From contig CAXBLG010000012.1 of NCBI GenBank assembly GCA_963976395.1, forward strand, positions 1 to 64,000: 64,000 bases of DNA, read 5' to 3'. The position numbers and the translations under genes are program-made. This document shows, one piece after another, positions 16,672 to 24,358 of this stretch (within the stretch, counting starts at the first letter, position 1; every line of letters starts with the position of its first letter). The stretch is from UBA11612 sp963976395 (GTDB taxonomy: Bacteria; Pseudomonadota; Alphaproteobacteria; Rhodospirillales; Rhodospirillaceae). The notes under the pieces are model-generated. The model did no database searches, had not been told where the DNA came from, and saw only the letters and a program-made list of their open reading frames with translations.

Positions 16672-17397
16672 ATGAAAGACGCTACCCAACCTCTACGACG
16701 ACGAGTCCACCGTCTTCCGCCTGAACAGCGGATCGCGGATATTATGGAAATGGCGCGTACGGTCTTTTGCGAGAAGGGGTATAGCGAAGCCGTAATTTCC
16801 GAGATTGCCCAACGTTTGGGCGTCGTCGAAGGTACAATTTATCGTTATTTTCCCAGCAAACGCGATTTACTGATCGAAGTCGCAGGCGACTGGTACGAGC
16901 AAATGCTGTCGGACTACGACCAGCAGCTTCAAGGGCTGCGCGGTACGTGGAATCGATTGCGATTTATGGTTTGGCGTCATCTCGTGGTCATCCACGAAGA
17001 GCCGGCCATGTGTCGATTGGTCATGGGGGAACTCCGAGTTTGGCAGGAATACCGTAAAACGCCAGTCTATGAGTTGAACCGGTTGTATACTCAGCGCACA
17101 CTCTCGATCATCGAGGATGGGATGGCATCGGGCGAGTTCAGATCGGATGTCCCGTTGCAAATCGTGCGCGATATGATCTACGGCGGCGTCGAACATCACA
17201 CCTGGGCATATCTACGCGGAACTGGCGATTTTTCACCCGACGAAGCCGCCGACAGTATTGTTGATATCATTTACCGAGGCTTGGCCAATCCAGAAGCGGC
17301 ATCCGATGTCGCGGACACTAGTGGCCAGGTGATTCATCGCTTAGAACAAGTTACTAAACGGCTCGAGCAATTAGCAAAGAGTCCAGGGACACCTTAA
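16672..17397 (+). CDS. TetR/AcrR-family transcriptional regulator
   Basis: This 241-residue protein has an N-terminal helix-turn-helix: AVISEIAQRLGVVEGTIYRYFPSKRDLL (about residues 43-71), the YRYFPSK recognition helix being a TetR hallmark. A helical ligand-binding domain follows, then a C-terminal coiled-coil-like tail (QVIHRLEQVTKRLEQLAK). It lies inside the acyl-CoA operon between hydratase and biotin carboxylase, so it probably represses the cluster and responds to an acyl-CoA pathway intermediate. Palindromes in 15616-15720 are candidate sites. Confidence 0.88.
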   Translation: MKDATQPLRRRVHRLPPEQRIADIMEMARTVFCEKGYSEAVISEIAQRLGVVEGTIYRYFPSKRDLLIEVAGDWYEQMLSDYDQQLQGLRGTWNRLRFMVWRHLVVIHEEPAMCRLVMGELRVWQEYRKTPVYELNRLYTQRTLSIIEDGMASGEFRSDVPLQIVRDMIYGGVEHHTWAYLRGTGDFSPDEAADSIVDIIYRGLANPEAASDVADTSGQVIHRLEQVTKRLEQLAKSPGTP

Positions 17398-17416
17398 TCA
17401 AAACTGGGTCAACCAC

Positions 17417-18889
17417 ATGTTGAAAAAAGTACTTATCGCAAATCGCGGCGAAATCGCGTGCCGCGTTATCAAGACTCTGAAGGACATGGGCATCGGTAGT
17501 GTTGCCGTGTTTCATCACGAGGACCGCGCGGCGCCCCATGTTCAAATGGCGGACGAGAGTGTTCAGCTTACGGGCGAAGTGCCGACGGCGGCATATCTGG
17601 ATCAAGAACAGATCATCGCCGCGTGTAAGAAAACTGGAGCGGATGGCGTTCATCCCGGCTACGGCTTCCTTTCGGAAAACGCGGGTTTTGCTGAAACCAT
17701 TGCCAAAGCCGGTATTGCCTTCATTGGTCCCAATACCGATGCCATCAAGCTCATGGGCGACAAGATCGAATCACGCGAGTTTGCCGCCAAACACGGTATT
17801 CCTATTGCGCCCAGCGCTCGTCAAACCGGCAGCCTTGAGGACTTCATCAAAGAAGCCGAGAAGATCGGCTTTCCTTTGCTGATCAAAGCCTCGGCCGGCG
17901 GCGGTGGCAAGGGTATGAAAATCGTCAACAAGAAAGACGAACTCGAAGAAAGCATCCGCGTTGCGGCCAGCGAAGCCGAGCGCTACTTCTCCGATGGCCG
18001 AGTGTATGCCGAGAAGCTTGTTGTCGAGCCGCGCCATATCGAAGTGCAGGTGCTTGGCGACGGTAAGGGCGATGTGGTTCATCTGTTTGAACGCGAATGT
18101 TCCATTCAGCGCCGCTATCAGAAGGTGGTGGAAGAATCACCTGCACCAAACATGCAGGCAAAACTGCGCGACGAAATTTGCGAATCTGCGGTTCGCCTCA
18201 CCAAAGCGGCGAATTACAAAAACGCAGGAACCGTTGAGTTCATTTTAGGCGCCGACGGCAAGTTCTACTTCCTGGAAATGAATACGCGATTGCAGGTGGA
18301 ACATCCGGTTACCGAGATGGTGGTTGGGGTCGATCTAGTCGCAGAACAAATCAAAATAGCTTCCGGCATGGGATTGTCGTTCAAACAATCCGATCTGAAG
18401 CAAACCGGACATGCTATCGAAGTGCGTATTTGCGCCGAACGTCCTGAAAAAGACTATCAACCAGCGACAGGCCGTGTCGGTGTGATGCACTTGCCAACAG
18501 GTGAGGGTATTCGCTTTGACGGTGGAATCAAGGAAGGTCAGGCGGTTACGCCGGCTTTCGACTCTATGCTCGCAAAACTGATTTGCTACGGTACAACCCG
18601 AGCGGATGCCGTCAGCAAAATGGAAGAGGCGCTCGGCGATTTCGTTCTGCTCGGCGTGCCAACCAACATCGACTTCCTTGGCCGCGTCATGGGCAACGAT
18701 GTTTTCAAAAGCGGTAAGCTGCATACCGGCTTTTTAACGGATCACGCCGAAGGGCTTATGCCTCCAGCGCTGACCGGTGAAGAGGAAACAGCGGTCATAT
18801 CAACGGCTCTGCTTGGCGATGCCGATTTCCGCGTTTCTGCATTTGAAGTTCCCGAGCCATACGCTTCCATCGGCTCCTGGCAAAATTGA
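17417..18889 (+). CDS. Biotin carboxylase subunit of acyl-CoA carboxylase
   Basis: This 490-residue ATP-grasp enzyme carboxylates protein-bound biotin with bicarbonate and ATP. The N-terminal domain is VLIANRGEIACRVIKT and GADGVHPGYGFLSEN. The glycine-rich ATP loop is KASAGGGGKGMKIV. Catalytic and metal residues lie in RHIEVQVLGD, ECSIQRRYQKVVEESP, EFIL and NTRLQVEHPVTE. It lacks the fused BT/BCCP domain of methylcrotonyl-CoA carboxylase alpha subunits, and the biotin carrier is encoded separately 7 bases downstream. This is the AccC-like split arrangement, but genomic context points to a catabolic enoyl-CoA carboxylase. Confidence 0.9.
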   Translation: MLKKVLIANRGEIACRVIKTLKDMGIGSVAVFHHEDRAAPHVQMADESVQLTGEVPTAAYLDQEQIIAACKKTGADGVHPGYGFLSENAGFAETIAKAGIAFIGPNTDAIKLMGDKIESREFAAKHGIPIAPSARQTGSLEDFIKEAEKIGFPLLIKASAGGGGKGMKIVNKKDELEESIRVAASEAERYFSDGRVYAEKLVVEPRHIEVQVLGDGKGDVVHLFERECSIQRRYQKVVEESPAPNMQAKLRDEICESAVRLTKAANYKNAGTVEFILGADGKFYFLEMNTRLQVEHPVTEMVVGVDLVAEQIKIASGMGLSFKQSDLKQTGHAIEVRICAERPEKDYQPATGRVGVMHLPTGEGIRFDGGIKEGQAVTPAFDSMLAKLICYGTTRADAVSKMEEALGDFVLLGVPTNIDFLGRVMGNDVFKSGKLHTGFLTDHAEGLMPPALTGEEETAVISTALLGDADFRVSAFEVPEPYASIGSWQN

Positions 18890-18896
18890 GCGCATC

Positions 18897-19403
18897 ATGC
18901 CTTATCAAATCAACATAGACGACCGCACCATCGAAGCTGACATCGTCAAACGTAAACCGCTGCTCCGCATCCGAATCGGCGACCGTGAGCACACAATCAC
19001 TGAAGCCAACTGCCCAGCGTCCGGTGATTTTGAAATCATGATCGACGGTAAGGTTTATCGCGGTTGGCGTTACGCGACGGCTGAAGAAGTGTACATGCGC
19101 ATCAACGGGCGCACGCATATCATCAGTGTGCCGCGCGGACCAGGAGCAGGGGCGGGCGATACCGGCTCTGCTGATGAAATACGGGCTGATATGCCGGGCA
19201 CAGTTGTCAGCTTGAACTGTGCTGATGGTGATGAAGTGAAATCAGGCCAGCAACTTCTGACGGTCGAAAGTATGAAGCTGCAAATTGGTCTTGTCGCGCC
19301 GAGAGACGGGGTGATTGAGAAAGTTCATTTCGAAGCCAATGCGCCCTTTGATCGCGGCGCGACGCTCGTTTCCTTTGTGCCGCTCGAAGACGGCGACAAG
19401 TAA
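18897..19403 (+). CDS. Biotin carboxyl carrier protein of acyl-CoA carboxylase
   Basis: The product has 168 residues from ATG 18897, 7 bases after the carboxylase stop. The frame opens earlier, but inside the upstream gene, so this start is chosen. The C-terminal biotinyl domain (about 92-163) has ESMKLQ with Lys127 as the biotin acceptor, replacing the commoner EAMKM. It is preceded by a flexible GPGAGAGDTGS linker. The N-terminal 80 residues form a beta-rich region (IDGKVYRGWRYATAEEVYMRING) that resembles the BT-like domain of methylcrotonyl/geranyl-CoA carboxylase alpha chains, as if such a chain had been split between BC and BT. Confidence 0.88.
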   Translation: MPYQINIDDRTIEADIVKRKPLLRIRIGDREHTITEANCPASGDFEIMIDGKVYRGWRYATAEEVYMRINGRTHIISVPRGPGAGAGDTGSADEIRADMPGTVVSLNCADGDEVKSGQQLLTVESMKLQIGLVAPRDGVIEKVHFEANAPFDRGATLVSFVPLEDGDK

Positions 19404-19428
19404 AGACACTTAGAAGCAAGGACCATCC

Positions 19429-21036
19429 ATGCCTCCGTTCAAGTCACAAATCAACACGGCCTCCCAAGAGTTCCGTCAGCGTTATGCCCACAACAAAGGG
19501 CTCGCGATGGAATTTCAGAAAAAACAGTATTCCGCCCGATATGATCGCCCGCAGCGTGATCTTGACCGTCTGGCGAAACACAAGAAGCAAACCGCGCGCG
19601 ACCGATTAACCAAACTGCTTGATCCGGGTACGCCGTTCCTAGAGCTATGCTCGCTCGCAGCCAATATGGCTTATGACGGCGAAGCACCCGGCGCCAGCAA
19701 CATCATCGGCATCGGCATTGTCTCGGGCCGCGAAGTGATTATTCACGCCGACGATCCTTCGGTAAAAGGCGGCGCTTGGTATCCGCATACGGTGAAAAAG
19801 ATTGTTCGTTGCCTCGATATCGCTATTGAAAACCGCCTGCCGGTTGTTCACTTGTGCGATTCTGCGGGCGGACAGCTTATGCACCAGTCGTTGTTGTTTC
19901 CCGACAAGCATATGGCCGGCCGTATTTTCCGTAATCAGTCGATCCTCAGCAAAATGGGTGTGAAGCAACTCTCCATCGTGCTCGGTCACTGCACGGCGGG
20001 CGGCGCATATATTCCCGGTCTCAGCGACTACAGCGTGATTGTGCGCGGTACAGGCGGTGTGTTTCTCGGCGGCCCGCCGCTCGTTAAAGCGGCGACGGGT
20101 CAGGTGATGACGGCCGATGAAATCGGCGGTTGTGACCTACACACACAGCAAAGCGGCACGGTTGATTACCCGGCATCGAACGAAGACGAGGCCATCGCGA
20201 TTGGCCGCGACATTGTTGCCCAGTGGGACCGTCCGACTAAAACACGGATCGAAATGGCGCAGCCGGAAGACCCGCTTTACGACCCAGATGAATTGTACGG
20301 CATCATACCGGATGACATTAAGAAGGGCTTCGATATGCGCGAAGTGATTGCGCGTATCGTCGATGGCAGCCGCTTCCACGAATATAAACCTGCCTACGGT
20401 CCCACCTTGATTTGCGGTTATGCCTATATCTGGGGTCACAAGGTCGGCATCCTCGCCAATAACGGTATTCTGTTTAACGACAGTTCCAAAAAGGGCGGGC
20501 ACTTTATGGAACTGTGCAATCAGAACAACACGCCCATAGTGTTCTTGCAAAATATCACCGGGTACATGATCGGTCGCGACTACGAAATCGCCGGCATTAC
20601 AAAAGACGGCGCGAAGATGATCATGACCCAGGCCACAAGCCACGTGCCGAAGTTTACCGTCATGTGCCATGCTTCCTTTGGTGCGGGTAACTACGGCATG
20701 TGCGGCCGTGCATTTGATGGGCGGTTCCTGTTTACGTGGCCCAATCACCAAATCGGAGTCATGGGCGGCGAGCAAGCTGCGGGCACTTTGGTAGACGTGA
20801 AACGCGCGCAACTCGAACGCCAGGGTAAAGAGGTCGATCAGAAAATTCTCGACGAAGTCCGGCGGGAGACAATGGAAGCGTATGGATCGCAAATCTCTGC
20901 GTATTATTCTACTTCAGAGTTGTGGGACGATGGCATTCTCGATCCTGTTGACACGCGTAATGCGCTGGGGATCGCTATAGCTTCTTCGCTGAACGCACCG
21001 TTTGGTGATATTGGTAACGGCGTTCTGCGCTTCTAA
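19429..21036 (+). CDS. Acyl-CoA carboxylase carboxyltransferase subunit (MCC/GCC beta-like)
   Basis: This 535-residue protein has two crotonase-like halves, as in methylcrotonyl- and geranyl-CoA carboxylase beta subunits: GHCTAGGAYIPGLSDYSVIV (first oxyanion hole) and ASFGAGNYGMCGRAFDGRFL with MGGEQAAG (second). It transfers CO2 from biotin to the gamma carbon of an enoyl-CoA. The segment usually reading DSGGANLPRQ in methylcrotonyl-CoA carboxylase reads DSAGGQLMHQ here, so the substrate may differ from methylcrotonyl-CoA. It is fourth in line after BC and BCCP with tight spacing, completing a three-subunit enzyme. Methylcrotonyl versus geranyl-type specificity cannot be settled by eye. Confidence 0.85.
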   Translation: MPPFKSQINTASQEFRQRYAHNKGLAMEFQKKQYSARYDRPQRDLDRLAKHKKQTARDRLTKLLDPGTPFLELCSLAANMAYDGEAPGASNIIGIGIVSGREVIIHADDPSVKGGAWYPHTVKKIVRCLDIAIENRLPVVHLCDSAGGQLMHQSLLFPDKHMAGRIFRNQSILSKMGVKQLSIVLGHCTAGGAYIPGLSDYSVIVRGTGGVFLGGPPLVKAATGQVMTADEIGGCDLHTQQSGTVDYPASNEDEAIAIGRDIVAQWDRPTKTRIEMAQPEDPLYDPDELYGIIPDDIKKGFDMREVIARIVDGSRFHEYKPAYGPTLICGYAYIWGHKVGILANNGILFNDSSKKGGHFMELCNQNNTPIVFLQNITGYMIGRDYEIAGITKDGAKMIMTQATSHVPKFTVMCHASFGAGNYGMCGRAFDGRFLFTWPNHQIGVMGGEQAAGTLVDVKRAQLERQGKEVDQKILDEVRRETMEAYGSQISAYYSTSELWDDGILDPVDTRNALGIAIASSLNAPFGDIGNGVLRF

Positions 21037-21109
21037 AATTCGTCGGCGCCTAGGCCATGCGGCCCGGAGCGCGCGGCACACTTAAATAAAGATAGAAGGG
21101 GACTCTTGC

Positions 21110-22123
21110 ATGTCCAACGACTTCACGCTTGAGCACAAAGACGAACACCCGCACACGCCGGATCCGTCGATCATCAACTTCAACGAGAGCGTTTATGTCA
21201 ACGGCTTCGACCCTAAGCAGGAGGTCGGTGGTTGGATGCGCCTGGGCAACCGGGCCAATGAAGGCTATGCCGAAATGCAGGTCTGCATGTACGCACCGGG
21301 CAACCGCGTCGTTTGCATGTTTCAGCGGCCACCCATTGAGTCCAACGAGAAGTTTGGTGCTGGCGGTCTGAACTACGAAGTCATCGAGCCGTTCAAGTCG
21401 GTAAAGATGAGCTATGAGGGTGACCTAATGGTTCTCGAAGACCCGAGCCTTTTGAGGGACGCAAAAAAGCTGTTCGAGACCGCGCCACGCGCCAAGGGCT
21501 TCGTCAGCATGACGCAAACAGCGGTTTCGCCGATTCACGGCGGTAGCCCTACCCGGGACGATGTTGAGCCGTACTATGGGCGCGATTTTTCGTTGAACCA
21601 CTTCAATCAGCACATGAACGTCAAAGGCACGATCCAGTTCGGCGACGAAAAATATGATATCGACGGTTATGGTTGGCGCGACCATTCCTGGGGTCCGCGT
21701 TACTGGCAGAATATCAATTTCCACCGTCTGTACCTGGCAAACTTCGACAACGGTAATGCGTTCCAGCTTCTACGCATCAACAAGGATCCGGCTAAGCCCA
21801 TGCGTCGCCGTGGCGTAGTGCTGGTGGACGGCAATTACGAAGAAGTAGTTGATATCGAGGCCGTCACCCAATGGAATGATGATAAAGATCCGAAGAGCTA
21901 TACCCTTGTCGTCCGAACAGAAACAGGACGCAGCGCCGTCATCAAGGGCGAGGTACTCACCGTTGCGCCGTTGCGTAATCGTCGCAAAGTCGGTGACGAC
22001 TGGGTGATGTCGCGGGTCTGCGAAGCGATCACCAAATTCACATGGGATGGTGGCGTTGGCTATGGCATGACCGAGTACATAGAGCGCTTTGACGGTGAAA
22101 ACCTTGCCGGATATCCGCTTTAA
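21110..22123 (+). CDS. CrtC/AttH-like (DUF7064-type) protein
   Basis: This 337-residue soluble protein has GAAGGGGA ahead of the ATG. It has no signal peptide. The segment YDIDGYGWRDHSWGPRYW (around 180) is characteristic of a lipocalin-like family related to AttH and carotenoid 1,2-hydratase CrtC (recent DUF7064/7065 names, from memory). Members are frequent in acyl-CoA, steroid and terpenoid gene clusters, but no reaction has been assigned to this group that I know of. Here it sits between the carboxyltransferase and the hydroxyacyl-CoA kinase-like gene. Binding or hydration of a hydrophobic acyl or isoprenoid intermediate is a reasonable inference. Confidence 0.7.
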   Translation: MSNDFTLEHKDEHPHTPDPSIINFNESVYVNGFDPKQEVGGWMRLGNRANEGYAEMQVCMYAPGNRVVCMFQRPPIESNEKFGAGGLNYEVIEPFKSVKMSYEGDLMVLEDPSLLRDAKKLFETAPRAKGFVSMTQTAVSPIHGGSPTRDDVEPYYGRDFSLNHFNQHMNVKGTIQFGDEKYDIDGYGWRDHSWGPRYWQNINFHRLYLANFDNGNAFQLLRINKDPAKPMRRRGVVLVDGNYEEVVDIEAVTQWNDDKDPKSYTLVVRTETGRSAVIKGEVLTVAPLRNRRKVGDDWVMSRVCEAITKFTWDGGVGYGMTEYIERFDGENLAGYPL

Positions 22124-22144
22124 AGAAGGTGAGATAGCGCGATC

Positions 22145-23161
22145 ATGGCGCAGGTTGAGACGAAATCCGCTGAAGAGGATGGCTTCGACGATATCCGCAG
22201 GGCCGTCACCCGCCGCTACGGATCGTCAGCCAAGATCGACAACATCACAGTCGCCACCTTGGGGGGATCCAGCCGTACGGTCATATTCGATCTGATCGAA
22301 AGCGGCAAAAGTCGCAGGCTTGTCTCGCGGCAAGAGACCTACACCGGCGAGGAGCAAATGTTCCTCTCTACCGCAAACCAATTCCACATTATGGATGTTG
22401 TCTTTAAGCACAACTTTCCGGTACCGGAGCCGGTGTTCGAATATGATGAAGCCGACGGTATGGGGCACGGGTTTGTCTCGGCCTTTGCCAGCGGCGAAAC
22501 CATGCCGAAAAAAATCATAAATGCATCGGAGTTCGCCGATCTTCGTAGAACACTGGCGGCACGCTGTGGACAGCTGCTCGCGCAACTCCACACCATAGAT
22601 CCAAGCGAGTTCTCATTTCTCGAACAGTGGCCCGACAGCGTCGATACGGTCACGGCCTTCCGCGAGCGTTACGATTTTTACGCGGAGTTGCACCCGGCCA
22701 TCGAACTGGGATTCCGTTGGCTGGAACGCAATCGGGCTCCCGCAGCAACCAAACGCTTTCTGCACGGTGATTTCCGCTGCGGCAATCTCATGGTCGGTCC
22801 CACCGATATTCACGCTGTTCTCGATTGGGAATGCTCGCACCTTGGCGCGCCTATGGAAGATTTGGGGTGGCTCTGTATGCGCTCCTGGCGGTTTGATCAT
22901 CCGGAGCTACCTGTCGGCGGTTTCGGCGCACGTAAAGACCTATACGAAGCCTATCAGGCTGCGGGCGGCGAGAAAGTAGACCCCGAAGTCGTTCGGTATT
23001 GGGAAATTTTCGGCCTTGTGCGCTGGGCGATCTACAACATCATGCAGGCGTATGGTCATGTTACGGGCTTTCGTCGCTCCCTCGCTTTTGCTGCCTGCGG
23101 CCGCAATACCAGCCTTGTTGAATACGATCTGCTGATGACCCTCAAGGGTCAGTACACCTAA
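22145..23161 (+). CDS. Phosphotransferase (APH fold), LvaA/ACAD10-like
   Basis: This 338-residue aminoglycoside-phosphotransferase-fold kinase has the catalytic Brenner motif LHGDFRCGNLMV (Asp209, Asn214) and metal-binding Asp227 in AVLDWE. ATP-lobe residues are around SRTVIFDL and RRLVSRQE. It is followed at 15 bases by a DUF6285 protein. In Pseudomonas putida levulinate catabolism, LvaA (this fold) acts with a small partner, LvaB, to phosphorylate 4-hydroxyacyl-CoA before elimination. The same pairing inside an acyl-CoA cluster suggests a hydroxyacyl-CoA kinase. No ACAD10/11-like LvaC is seen; the only dehydrogenase here is isovaleryl-type. Antibiotic resistance is unlikely given context. 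Confidence 0.82.
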   Translation: MAQVETKSAEEDGFDDIRRAVTRRYGSSAKIDNITVATLGGSSRTVIFDLIESGKSRRLVSRQETYTGEEQMFLSTANQFHIMDVVFKHNFPVPEPVFEYDEADGMGHGFVSAFASGETMPKKIINASEFADLRRTLAARCGQLLAQLHTIDPSEFSFLEQWPDSVDTVTAFRERYDFYAELHPAIELGFRWLERNRAPAATKRFLHGDFRCGNLMVGPTDIHAVLDWECSHLGAPMEDLGWLCMRSWRFDHPELPVGGFGARKDLYEAYQAAGGEKVDPEVVRYWEIFGLVRWAIYNIMQAYGHVTGFRRSLAFAACGRNTSLVEYDLLMTLKGQYT

Positions 23162-23175
23162 TCTGGAGCTGTGGG

Positions 23176-23550
23176 ATGAGTCAGTATCTTCCGGACGTCC
23201 ACGAACTGCTCAAGACTGTTCAGCAGTATGTTCGGGAAATGGGCGCGAAACTTAAGGGCGGCGACAAATATGACGCGCTGGTGGCCGCTTATTTACTCGG
23301 CATCTGCGAACGTGAATTGCGGCTTGGGCCGGACTTTAATCAAAATGAAAAAAATGGTCTTGCCGATTTTTTGAAAACCGGCGGGTCGGTTGAAGAATTG
23401 CAAAAGCGCCTGTGTGAAGGCATTCGTGCTGGTAAGCACGACGAAGACTGGGACGAACTACTCGATCTCGTTCTTGCGCAGACCGTGAACAATGTGGCTG
23501 TAGTGCGGCCCGACCATTTGTCGGAAATTCACCGACCCAACGAAAATTAA
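23176..23550 (+). CDS. DUF6285-type small protein, LvaB-like partner
   Basis: This 124-residue helical acidic protein has no signal or membrane segment. The pattern of a helical N-terminus (LLKTVQQYVREMG), a conserved AAYLLGICERELRLGP centre and a C-terminal NVAVVRPDHLSEIHR matches small proteins that follow phosphotransferase genes in acyl-CoA clusters (DUF6285). LvaB of the levulinate pathway is of this kind and is required for LvaA activity. It lies 15 bases after the kinase and 35 before the next hydratase, so it is almost certainly co-transcribed. The family name is from memory and the partnership is inferred. Confidence 0.7.
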   Translation: MSQYLPDVHELLKTVQQYVREMGAKLKGGDKYDALVAAYLLGICERELRLGPDFNQNEKNGLADFLKTGGSVEELQKRLCEGIRAGKHDEDWDELLDLVLAQTVNNVAVVRPDHLSEIHRPNEN

Positions 23551-23584
23551 CCAATACCCGCAAGAGCGCGCTCAGGAGAAAATT

Positions 23585-24358
23585 ATGTCGTCACGTAAGA
23601 TTGAATACACAATTGTGGATGGACTGGCGCGTATCGTCCTTTCTAACGAGGCGAATAAAAATGCGCTCGATCTTCAGGCCTGTGAGGAATTTGGCGCCGC
23701 TGCCACCGAGATTTGCAAGGATCAGTCCGTTAAAGCCATTCTGTTTCAAGCGCGCGGTTCAATATTTTCGGTCGGAGGTGACATCAACGGGTTTGTTGAG
23801 AATAAGGATCGTATCGGCGATCATATTATCGCCATGACATCCGGATTGCACGGCGGCCTTCTTAAAATACATGAGTCAAATATACCGTTCATTATCGCGG
23901 TGAATGGTGTTGCCGGCGGCGGCGGATTTAGCTTGGTGTGCAATGCCGATCTGGCCATCGCTAAACGTTCGGCAAAGCTCGTTGCAGCCTATACCAAGTC
24001 GGGCTTAACGCCGGACGGTGGCGGAACTTATTTTCTTTCCCGAATTGTCGGGCGGCAGCGCGCCTTCGATATCTTTGCGACCAACCCAACCTTAACGGCA
24101 GACCAAGCGTGCGATCTCGGGATTGTTACACGCGTAGTTGATGATGCGGATTTTGATGCGGAAGTCGAGAAACTGGCGCAAATGGTTGTGGACTCGCCTC
24201 CAGGTGCGCTTTCCGGACTGAAGAAATTGCTGCGGGACAGCCCTAACGCGACCCTGGAAAAGCAATTAGATGCCGAGGCCAACTCCATTGCGGGCCTTGC
24301 GTCGACCCCAAGTACAATGAATCGCCTCCTGGCGTTTGTGGGGCGCTCGAAGAAGTGA
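23585..24358 (+). CDS. Enoyl-CoA hydratase/isomerase (PaaG-like)
   Basis: This 257-residue crotonase-fold protein has oxyanion-hole segments SIFSVGGDINGF and NGVAGGGGFSLVCNADLAIA, followed by YTKSGLTPDGGGTYFLSRIVG. The first Glu of classical hydratases is absent (GGGFSL), and Asp in TPDGG occupies the second region, as in PaaG-type 1,2-epoxyphenylacetyl-CoA isomerases and related enoyl-CoA isomerases. Double-bond shifting is therefore more likely than simple hydration. It is the last gene of the acyl-CoA operon, and its stop overlaps the start of the TPR glycosyltransferase gene by 4 bases (GTGA). Confidence 0.82.
   Translation: MSSRKIEYTIVDGLARIVLSNEANKNALDLQACEEFGAAATEICKDQSVKAILFQARGSIFSVGGDINGFVENKDRIGDHIIAMTSGLHGGLLKIHESNIPFIIAVNGVAGGGGFSLVCNADLAIAKRSAKLVAAYTKSGLTPDGGGTYFLSRIVGRQRAFDIFATNPTLTADQACDLGIVTRVVDDADFDAEVEKLAQMVVDSPPGALSGLKKLLRDSPNATLEKQLDAEANSIAGLASTPSTMNRLLAFVGRSKK

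Noticed and set aside
20137..20892. 251-codon minus-strand open frame
   Set aside because: It is antisense to the carboxyltransferase gene, with no recognisable domain and no ribosome site of note.
22145..23161. Aminoglycoside resistance kinase
   Set aside because: It has the right fold, but position in an acyl-CoA operon next to a DUF6285 protein makes an acyl-CoA-related substrate much likelier.
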